This document shows, one piece after another, positions 26,389-34,700 of a stretch of 64,000 nucleotides of DNA. The position numbers and the translations under genes were made by a program. The DNA lies in the NCBI GenBank assembly GCA_026709365.1, contig JAPOTD010000055.1, positions 78,862 through 142,861 of the forward strand. Reading direction: 5' to 3'. Source of the DNA: Gammaproteobacteria bacterium (GTDB taxonomy: Bacteria; Pseudomonadota; Gammaproteobacteria; Pseudomonadales; Azotimanducaceae). The stretch's first letter is position 1. Every line of letters begins with the position of its first letter. The notes below the pieces were generated by a model, which ran no database searches, was not told where the DNA came from, and saw only the letters and a program-made list of their open reading frames with translations.

Positions 26389-27246
26389 CTAGTCGAGCTT
26401 GCCGGCCTCGAGGGAGACGGCCCGGTAGAAGCGCTGCACCAAGGGCCTTGAGAACATGGACTTGCGCGCCACGAAGCGCACCGGACGGTTGAGCCCTTGA
26501 CGGCCCAAGCGGATCAGCTGGTCGGCGGGCGCGCCTAGGGTGCGGGCCACGCCGATGGGCACCAGGCCGTGGCCGAACCCCGCCAAGGCCATCTGCGCCA
26601 CCGAGAAGAAGGACTCCAAGGACTCCTTGCGGTGCAGCCGCAGCCGACGCATGTCGTCCTCGATGGAGGCCCAGGCGCCGGAGCGGGACTCGATGGTGAG
26701 CACCTCCAGGGGTTCGCCCGGCCGGTAGTCGATGGGCTGCAGCGCTGCCGGAATAATCACCATCGGCTCTAGGCGAATCACCTCGCTTTGCAGGTCCGTC
26801 TCCGCATCGGAGTAGCCGGTGCAGATGCCCACCATGTACTCCCCAGTGCGCAGCCGGTCGAGCACCACCGGGGAGCGTTGGGCGTGAAAGCTGAACTCCA
26901 CTTCCGAAAGCACCCGGCGCACCTCGGCGAACAGGCCAGGCCCCCAACTGGCCAAAATGGCTTCGGAGACGCCGAGGATGATCTTGCCGCCGCGCTGGAC
27001 GTGGTCCTCAAGGAAGACGCTGCGCAGCTCGCTGACCAAGGGCGCCACCTTCTCCACCAAGCGCGTGCCTTGGTGGGTCAACACCACCCGCCGCCCGTGG
27101 CGTTCGACCAGCGGACGGCCGTAGTAGCGCTCCAGGGCGGCGATGCGCTTGCTCACCGCCGACTGGGTGATCTTGAGCACCGTGCTGGCCTCCATCATGG
27201 TGCCGGTGCGCGACAGCGTGATGAGGGTTTCCAAGTTCTCGATCAT
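26389..27246 (-). CDS. LysR family transcriptional regulator
   Basis: A 285-aa protein from ATG 27246 (MIENLETLITLSRTGTMMEA). The helix-turn-helix is residues 15-40 (ASTVLKITQSAVSKRIAALE), followed by YGRPLVERHGRRVVLT, the usual wing and linker. Residues 90-285 are the periplasmic-binding-like effector domain. The effector is unknown. It is transcribed away from the DrmD-like helicase; a longer in-frame extension upstream has no LysR homology. Confidence 0.92.
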   Translation of the reverse strand: MIENLETLITLSRTGTMMEASTVLKITQSAVSKRIAALERYYGRPLVERHGRRVVLTHQGTRLVEKVAPLVSELRSVFLEDHVQRGGKIILGVSEAILASWGPGLFAEVRRVLSEVEFSFHAQRSPVVLDRLRTGEYMVGICTGYSDAETDLQSEVIRLEPMVIIPAALQPIDYRPGEPLEVLTIESRSGAWASIEDDMRRLRLHRKESLESFFSVAQMALAGFGHGLVPIGVARTLGAPADQLIRLGRQGLNRPVRFVARKSMFSRPLVQRFYRAVSLEAGKLD

Positions 27247-27335
27247 GCCAGCAATGTTGCAGGAGGCGACGAGCGGGGCGCAAGGCGCGCACTTAAGCAA
27301 CATTTCGGAACCTGACCCACGGTACGGTGGCAGAA

Positions 27336-27377
27336 TTTCGCGCAGCGAAACTCCAACGCGCCCGCTTAGCGGGCGCG
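27336..27377 (+). repeat. Double-hairpin intergenic repeat, copy B
   Basis: Hairpin 1 is TTTCGC/GCGAAA (27336-27341 and 27345-27350, loop GCA). Hairpin 2 is CGCGCCCGC/GCGGGCGCG (27357-27365 and 27369-27377, loop TTA). The linker CTCCAA matches the other copies. It sits between the divergent LysR and DrmD-like genes, oriented like copy A. Confidence 0.75.
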
Positions 27378-27481
27378 CCTTGTCGAAGAGTGCGGATTTC
27401 GGTAGCTTGCCCACAACCTCCACAGAGTTGCTCGGCTTGGCCGTCCACACACCCACTGAAGCAGCCGTGCCCCGTACTGGC

Positions 27482-30400
27482 ATGCTCGCCACCGTGCGCA
27501 ACCGCCGTGGCTTGATTGCTGCCGTACACCCATTCGATGGCGACGTCGGTCGTCTGCACATGGTGAGCATCGAATACAAAGACGACTCGGCACCCAGCGA
27601 AGAACGCCTGATTTGGGAACTGGAGCCGCAACGCGGCCTGCTGGAACCCAACGCCCTGCCCGATGTGTTCGATGCCGAGCCTATGCCGCCGGACGACTTT
27701 GACGCGCTGCTTAGAGCCGCCCGCTGGACGGCGCTCTCCCCTTACTTGGACCCAGATGGCAATGGTCCCTTGCAGCGCCAGCCCGTCGCGAGCCCGTTCC
27801 ACGGCGGCGTTGGCGTGGAGGACTATCAACTCGCACCCCTTTTGAAGACGCTGCGCATGCCCCGGATCAGTCTGCTGATTGCGGACGATGTGGGATTGGG
27901 CAAGACAGTCGAGGCTGGCTTGGTGCTCACCGAACTGCTGCTGCGACGCCGTATTCAGCGTGTGTTGGTGCTTACTCCAGCGTCCCTGCGCCTGCAGTGG
28001 CAGGAGGAATTGGCGGACAAGTTCTCACTCCGGTTCGAAATTGTGGATCGGCAGCGCTCCGAGCGCCTTCGCCGCCGCTTGGGGTTGGACGCCAACCCTT
28101 GGCGCTCGCACAACCATGTCGTCGCCTCTTACCACTACTTGCGTCAGCCGGACGTTCTCGAGCAGTTCCTTGCGGCGAGCCGCACCCCAGAAGGATCGCC
28201 GCGCCTGCCTTGGGACTTCCTGATAGTCGATGAATGCCACAACCTCATGCCTTCCCCCTTTGGCGACGACAGTGAGCTTTGCCAAATGCTGCGCATCATC
28301 GCCCCGTTGTTCGAGCACAGGTTGTTCCTCTCCGCCACGCCCCACAATGGCCACACTCGATCTTTCACCGGCCTGCTGGAAATGCTTGATCCGGTGCGCT
28401 TCTCCCGCAGCAGCGAACTGAACCCCGCCGCCCGTCGCCGGGTGCGGGACGTGGTGGTGCGGCGGCTCAAGCGCGACATCAATTCCAATGGCCAGAAGCG
28501 CTTTTGTACACGGCGAGCGCCGGAAGGACTAATGCTGACATTGGATTCACGGGAAGCGGCACTGATTGCTGCGTTTGCCGAGTTTCGCCGCACGGTGCGG
28601 GTGTTGATTGCCGATGGAAGCCGCTCCAGTCGCCGTGCGGGCGCCTTCGCCGTTGAGATTCTCGGCAAACGCTTGCTGTCTTGCCCCACCGCGTTTGCCG
28701 AATCCTGGCGCCGCGCTCAACAGGGCTTGGGCGAAGAAGGCACCGCCACCGCATCCGAGGTGATTGCCGCGCAGCGCGCCGTGCGGCATGAGACCGGCGA
28801 CGACCGGGAAGCCGCCCAGCGCGAAGCCACCGCCGCCACGGTGGCGGGCGCTTGGCTTAAAGCCCTTGCCGCGGACTTGGCCGCACCGATGGCGACTCTG
28901 CAAAGGAGCTTGGACGATCTCGGCTTCGACCTTAAGGGCCAAACGCCCACCGTGGCGCAGACGCCAAGGGCCGATGCCCGCTTCGATGCGCTACTCGCCC
29001 TCATCAACCGCATCCTGCTTGAGGGCGACGAATTCCGCGAAGATGAACGTTTGATCGTGTTCACCGAGTACAAGACCACCTTGGACTATCTGGCCCGTCG
29101 ACTGCGCGAACGCTTTGCGGAGGAACGGATATTGACGCTCTACGGCAGTGGTTCCGCCGAGGGCATGGGCGACTTGGAACGGAGCCACGTTAAAGCGGCC
29201 TTCAACGACCCCAGCGCTTCGGTGCGCATCTTGGTGGCCACCGACGCTGCATCCGAAGGGCTCAACCTGCACCGCACTGCCCGTTACCTGCTGCACTACG
29301 ACTGCCCTTGGAATCCCTCCCGGCTGGAGCAGCGCAATGGCCGATTGGACCGCTACGGCCAGGCTCGGGACGTGACGGTGCATCACTTCGTCAGCGAGGT
29401 GGATGCCGACCTTCAGTTCCTTGCCCATGTCATTCACAAAGCCGATGAAATCAGGGAAGACTTGGGATCGGTGAACGAGGTCTTTGACCGCGCTGCCCAT
29501 CAGCGCTTGATCGAAGGTGAGGACGCCGCCAAGGTGTGCCAAACGCTCGATGCGCATCTCGGCGCCAACCAGGGCCGCGCCGCCATCGACGCCGACGACC
29601 GCATGGCGATCGACGATGGCAGCGGTCACGACTCGACGCTTGAGGCGCTTGCCGCCGAGATCGACCTGGACCCCGGCGCCTTTGGCGAAACGCTGGAATC
29701 CGCGATGGCCATTCCCGCTGGTCGCCCCCAACTTCAGGTTGCCGAGGAGCGGGCCACCTACCGCATCATCCGGCCGGACTTACCGCAGTGGCGCAACGTG
29801 ATCGACGAGTCGGTGCGCCGGAGCGCCCCCAACGGGGTCAAAGGTCCGTTGCCGCTGCTCGCGTTCAGCTCGGAACCCTTTATCGAGCGCTTGGGGGAGC
29901 TGTCGGTGTTTTCGCCCCGCCGGGATGCCCTGCTCATGCACCTTGCCCATCCAATGATGCAGCGTGCCTTGACTGTGCTCTCTCGCCGCCGTTACCCGGG
30001 CGGTGAAACCGCCGAAAAGGCGTCCCGCTGGACGGTGCGCCGGGGCGGCGTGCCTTCGGGCGCCGACGCCTTGGTGCTGCTCAGCGTTGAGGAACTGGCG
30101 GTCAACCGTCTGCGGGAGACCTTCCATCGTTGGGTGCGCACCTTGGCGCTGCCCGTCCGTGACGGTGAATTGGGCGAGCCTCTGCCTCACGTTCCGGCCT
30201 ACCGCCTGCGCGGCGGGCGCGATGCCCGTTCGCCGACGGAGGCCGCGTGGGCCAACGAACTGCTCGAAGACGTGGAGTCCGACCTCAAGGCGCTCCTGAA
30301 GAGGCACCGGGAAGCGTTGACCCAAGCCCTTCGCCAGCAGCTTCAGTCCGACGGCCAAGCGGCCCGCGCCAGCGAGGATGAGCGCTACCGGGAACGCCAA

Positions 30401-30703
30401 GGGGAGGTGTCCGCCCTCATTGAGCAAACCACGTCAGCACGGCTAGAGCGGGAGATTGAGCAACTCAAGTTCCAACGGGCTCAAGGCGCCCTGTTCGACG
30501 GAGACGAACAGCTCACCGGCATCGACCACTCCATCGAGGAGAAGCAGCGCGAGATCGAACGCCGCCGCCACCACTACGAGGACATCCGCAACCAATTGCG
30601 CCGGGAGCGGGAGCGCATCCTCGACCACCTGCTCCCGGCCCGCTACGCCTTGGCGGGCGAAGTTCAGGTCTTTCCAGTCACGGTGGAGGTGCGGCTGCCG
30701 TGA
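27482..30703 (+). CDS. drmD: SNF2-family helicase, DrmD-like (DISARM)
   Basis: A protein of about 1073 aa from ATG 27482; GTG 27467 is an alternative. An N-terminal domain (LATVRNRRGLIAAVHPFDGD, LIWELEPQRGLLEP) precedes the SNF2 core. The core has Walker A ADDVGLGKTVEAGL (about 134), IVDECHN (DEAH box variant, about 250), SATPHNGH, FTEYKTTLDYL, and motif VI QRNGRLDRYGQ (about 618). The last 350 residues are charged and coiled-coil-like. Domain order and motifs match DrmD of class 1 DISARM, a phage-defence system. It is followed by a methyltransferase, as in DISARM. A broader DEAD/SNF2 defence helicase is the alternative. Confidence 0.78.
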   Translation: MLATVRNRRGLIAAVHPFDGDVGRLHMVSIEYKDDSAPSEERLIWELEPQRGLLEPNALPDVFDAEPMPPDDFDALLRAARWTALSPYLDPDGNGPLQRQPVASPFHGGVGVEDYQLAPLLKTLRMPRISLLIADDVGLGKTVEAGLVLTELLLRRRIQRVLVLTPASLRLQWQEELADKFSLRFEIVDRQRSERLRRRLGLDANPWRSHNHVVASYHYLRQPDVLEQFLAASRTPEGSPRLPWDFLIVDECHNLMPSPFGDDSELCQMLRIIAPLFEHRLFLSATPHNGHTRSFTGLLEMLDPVRFSRSSELNPAARRRVRDVVVRRLKRDINSNGQKRFCTRRAPEGLMLTLDSREAALIAAFAEFRRTVRVLIADGSRSSRRAGAFAVEILGKRLLSCPTAFAESWRRAQQGLGEEGTATASEVIAAQRAVRHETGDDREAAQREATAATVAGAWLKALAADLAAPMATLQRSLDDLGFDLKGQTPTVAQTPRADARFDALLALINRILLEGDEFREDERLIVFTEYKTTLDYLARRLRERFAEERILTLYGSGSAEGMGDLERSHVKAAFNDPSASVRILVATDAASEGLNLHRTARYLLHYDCPWNPSRLEQRNGRLDRYGQARDVTVHHFVSEVDADLQFLAHVIHKADEIREDLGSVNEVFDRAAHQRLIEGEDAAKVCQTLDAHLGANQGRAAIDADDRMAIDDGSGHDSTLEALAAEIDLDPGAFGETLESAMAIPAGRPQLQVAEERATYRIIRPDLPQWRNVIDESVRRSAPNGVKGPLPLLAFSSEPFIERLGELSVFSPRRDALLMHLAHPMMQRALTVLSRRRYPGGETAEKASRWTVRRGGVPSGADALVLLSVEELAVNRLRETFHRWVRTLALPVRDGELGEPLPHVPAYRLRGGRDARSPTEAAWANELLEDVESDLKALLKRHREALTQALRQQLQSDGQAARASEDERYRERQGEVSALIEQTTSARLEREIEQLKFQRAQGALFDGDEQLTGIDHSIEEKQREIERRRHHYEDIRNQLRRERERILDHLLPARYALAGEVQVFPVTVEVRLP

Positions 30704-30775
30704 CTCTTGCTGAACAGTTGGCTTGAATGTTGTCGCACAGACGCTACTATCTTGGCTCCTACTTGGCGATTTCTC

Positions 30776-30958
30776 ATGACGAACAAGTCCGATGGAACTA
30801 AAGGCGACCGTCCGCAGGTGTATCTCGACGCCGTTGGCCGACGTTACGTCAAGGCGGAAGAGCTGTTCCGCAGTGCGACCATGCGGGAGCGCGTCCGCAA
30901 ACTGTCTGAATTGGAAGACCAAATTCTGACGAAAAAACGCCTTCGTCCATCGAATTGA
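30776..30958 (+). CDS. Small hypothetical protein
   Basis: A 60-aa, highly charged protein from ATG 30776 (MTNKSDGTKGDRPQVYLDAV), rich in Lys/Arg/Glu with a helical-looking second half (AEELFRSATMRERVRKLSEL). No membrane segment or known motif. It sits between the helicase and the membrane protein in a stretch of lower GC. The start is backed only by position; no clear ribosome binding site. Confidence 0.4.
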   Translation: MTNKSDGTKGDRPQVYLDAVGRRYVKAEELFRSATMRERVRKLSELEDQILTKKRLRPSN

Positions 30959-31044
30959 CGAGCAGCTCCAGGTCGGGCTGAATGGGCGCACTTCCCCGTG
31001 TGGAGGCATGATGGCCTTCGCCTCAAGTTGATGGATAGCCTCAA

Positions 31045-31737
31045 ATGGGACTGGGATTGCTTCTCATACCAGCGCTTGGGGGCTATTGGTTCCTTACGCG
31101 CTACCACCTCACGCGCGACAGCCTGCACCGGGCAAATGGCTATCATGTGGTGTTGCGTTCCGCTATAGCGGGACTGGTGCTTTTCCTCATCGCTCGATTG
31201 ACAACCACTGCCGTTGCCCTCTGTTGGCCGGAGGTCGGCCAGCATTGGCGGAAGTTCCTCTTTTCAATCGACTACTCCGGCACGTCCACGCTGAGCGTCG
31301 CGTTGGGCTTTGGGGCACCCTATTTGCTCAATCTATTCACGAACCGAAATCGGGCACAGCGGGAACTTGCCCAACACCAAGGCAATCTCATTGAGCTCCT
31401 GATTGACGAGGCCCTCGACCGGAAAATGTTCATTGAGATCTCGCTAAGCAATGGCAAGTCCTACATCGGCACTCCGCTGATGAATGGGTTTCCCTCTCGA
31501 GAGTATGCGGATATCGCCATAGTTCCGGCGTTTAGCGGCTATCGGGACAAGGAAACCCAGGAACTATGCATCTCTGCGAGCTACATGCCAGCCCTAAGTG
31601 CCATAATAGGCTCGCGCACAGATCCCGGCACTCTGGACGCTGAGGACTTCCGAGTAATCATCCCAATGCGGGAAATTCTCACTGCCCGTCTGTTTGATCC
31701 CGAGGCTTACATCCAACTTAAACAAGGTGCAGATTAG
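31045..31737 (+). CDS. Three-helix membrane protein with cytoplasmic beta domain
   Basis: A 230-aa protein from ATG 31045. Hydrophobic segments lie at about 3-17, 38-60 and 80-98. A soluble region follows with short beta-strand patterns (MFIEISLSNGKSYIGTPL, ADIAIVPAFSGYR, FRVIIPMREILTARLF) that resemble an SH3/LSm-like barrel. The family is not recognised. Its position between a DrmD-like helicase and a DISARM-type methyltransferase suggests a membrane component added to the defence operon. Its GC is lower than the neighbours', as in many acquired genes. Confidence 0.6.
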   Translation: MGLGLLLIPALGGYWFLTRYHLTRDSLHRANGYHVVLRSAIAGLVLFLIARLTTTAVALCWPEVGQHWRKFLFSIDYSGTSTLSVALGFGAPYLLNLFTNRNRAQRELAQHQGNLIELLIDEALDRKMFIEISLSNGKSYIGTPLMNGFPSREYADIAIVPAFSGYRDKETQELCISASYMPALSAIIGSRTDPGTLDAEDFRVIIPMREILTARLFDPEAYIQLKQGAD

Positions 31738-31797
31738 TCGAAACAAACATGTCGTCTAATGCTGACAACTGTGCAGGCAGCCAAACTCTCGTCCACC

Positions 31798-34700
31798 ATG
31801 AATCCTGACCTCCCCGGCTGGAATCGCCTGCGCCACGGCGGGCTGCTGCTTGACACTGCCCGCTTGGCCCAAGTGGTCGAACCCAACCTGCCGCCCTTGG
31901 ACGAATTCAGCGAACGCCGGTTGCGCAAGTTGGGCGGAGAAGTCCTAAACGGGTCGGGCGATGTGCCGGGCTTCACTGCTTTTGTGCTGGACCGCGTCTG
32001 CGGCTTTGATGCCAGCCTCGGCCAATGGCGGCGGGGCAGCCAAGTGCCCGCGTCCTTCCGACGACGGGCCGTCACCGGAGAGATGGTCAGGCCACGTCAA
32101 CTTTGGACCGGCCCGCACGGTGCCCAACTGCCGGTGTTCTTTGACGCCGGCAAACGCGTCGGCATCGGTCACGGCAGGCGAGTGGTTAGCCAAGCTTTGG
32201 GCTGGCTGCGGGCGGGCAAGGGACACTTGGCGCTGCTGACCAACGGTCGCCAGTGGCGGTTGCTGTTTGCGGGCCTTGATTTTGATGCCTGGTGCGAATG
32301 GGATCTGGATCTTTGGTTCGAAGAGGGTGGCCTGTCCCTACAAGTGACCGCCCTGCGCACGCTCCTGCGGCCCGAACTCTGGATGCCGGAAGGCGAGGAC
32401 GGCGCTCCGCCGCTGCTCAAGGCGGTGCGCGACACCCGCAAGGGCCAAGCCGAACTTTCCGAAGTGCTCGGCGAGCGGGTGCGCGAAGCGGTGGAGATTC
32501 TGATTCGCGGGCACGGCGAACCGCTGAAGACCCATTGCCCCAACGCGACTCCCGAGGACATCTATCACGCCGCCTGCCGGGTGGCGATGCGGCTGGTGGT
32601 GATCCTGTTCGCCGAAGCCCGAGACCTGTTGCCGCGTGACAACCCCATCTATCAGGATAGCTACGGCCTGAACGGTCTGCTGGAGCGCTTGGAGCGCGAT
32701 GCCCTGCGCAACCCCGGGCGGGTGGCGAGGGACCACAGCGCTTGGCCGCGAATATTGAGCCTGTTCCGCTTGGTCCATGAAGGCTCCCATCATCCCGAAC
32801 TGCCGGTGCCCGAATACGGCGGCGAACTGTTCGCGCCGGGCAACCGCGATGCCACGGGCCTCAGCCAAGCGCTTTGGGTGTTCGAGAACGGCTGTTTTGA
32901 GGCGGAACTGCTGTCCGACGCCCAAGTGCATGAGCTGCTCCAACTGCTGACCCGCACCCGCATGCGCATCCGTCAGGGCAGGGCCGTCTCCTGGGTGGCC
33001 GCGCCGGTCGATTTCTCCGACCTCTCCACGGAGTACATCGGCATCCTCTACGAGGGCCTGCTGGACTACGAGTTGAAGCCCGCCCCGGACGATGACGCCG
33101 TGGTGTTTCTCTCGGTGGGCGACCAGCCCGCCCTGCCGTTGTCGCGCCTTGAGGCCATGGACGACAAGGCCCTCAAGGCACTGTTCCGATCCCTCAAGGA
33201 CAAACCAACCGGCGAGGGTAGCGAAGTTGAGGAAGCAGGCCAGGCCTCGAGTGAAGCGGAGCTCGCGCCAAGCGATGATCTTCTCGCCGAGGCCGAGCCC
33301 CAGCCCGAACCGGAAGCAGAGCCTGCTGGACAGGTGCGCGAACCGGCCACTGAGTATGTCATCGATCTACGGCAGGAAGTCAGCGACCGGGCGGAGGCCT
33401 GGGCGCGCCGGGCAGTGCTGGCGGCGGGCATGATGAGCAAGCCGCGCGGCAAGCCCTCACCGGAACGCCGTCTGGCCTTCGACCACCAAGTGGGGAGCAA
33501 GGCGCGCCAGCTTCTTGCCCGCACGGTGCTGCCCGGCGAGTGGTACTTGGTGCGTTGGGGCGGCACCCGCAAAGGCAAGGGCACCTTTCACACCCGCCCC
33601 GGTCTCGCGGTGCCCACCATGCAGCGCACCTTGCGCCCATTGGCTTACGATCCGCCCAGCGACCGAAAAGGCGAGCCCGACCGCAACGCGCCACCATCGG
33701 CTTGGACGCCCAAAACGCCCGAAGCCATCCTCGATCTGAAAGTGTGCGACCCCGCCTGCGGCTCCGGCACCTTCCCCTTGGCGGCGCTGCGTTTTCTGAC
33801 GGACGCCCTTTACGCCTCTCTGCTGCATCACAAACGCATTCAGGAGGACGGCCAACGCGCCCTCGTGCGCCTGCTAGGCATTGGCGAGGGCGATGAAGAC
33901 GCGGGCGCCATCGAGCGTCCGGGCGATGAGTTGATCCCCTGCCTACCCGACGATGACGACTTCGAGCCGCGCCTGCGCGCCCGGCTGCGCCGCTATGTGG
34001 TGGAGCGGTGCGTCTTCGCGGTGGACGTGGATCCCTTGTCCGTCGAGCTTTGCCGCCTCTCCCTTTGGATAGAGACCATGGATCGGGAACTGCCGTTCGG
34101 CTTCCTCGATCATAAGATCAAGTGCGGCAACGCCCTCATTGGCACTTGGTTCGACCAGTTCCAGCACTATCCGGCGATGGCGTGGAAGAACCGGGACGGC
34201 GGCGACCGCAACCACGGCAACGGGGAGCACTTCAGGAAGAACGAGCGCACCAGAAAGCTGAAGGACTTCGTTGAAATCCAGCTCAAGCCCCACCTTCGGC
34301 TGGCGCTGCACGGCCCGGACCTCTTTCAGGACGACCTGCAGGCACAGATCGCCCAAGCCCACCGGGATGCGCTGCAGGCGCTGACGGCCATGCACGCCAT
34401 GCCCGTTCAGGATGCCAAGAGACGCAGTGAATCCTATCGCCGCGACTTCCTCGGCTCCAAAGCTTGGCGGGCGTTGAAGGACGCGATGGACCTCTGGTGC
34501 GCCTGCTGGTTTTGGCCCATCGACGAGATCGAGAACGCGCCCCTGCCGTCGTCCTTCACAAACCCTTCGCCGAATACGCGAAAAGTGGCGGCCGAAGTGG
34601 CGGCGCAGGAGCGCTTCTTCCATTGGGAGCTGGAGTTTCCGGACGTGTTTCGGGAACCGGGCGCAGGCTTTGACGCCGTGTTGGGCAATCCGCCGTGGGA

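Noticed and set aside
27143..27481. N-terminal extension of the DrmD-like helicase
   Set aside because: The extra residues overlap the LysR gene and the repeat, and have no helicase homology.
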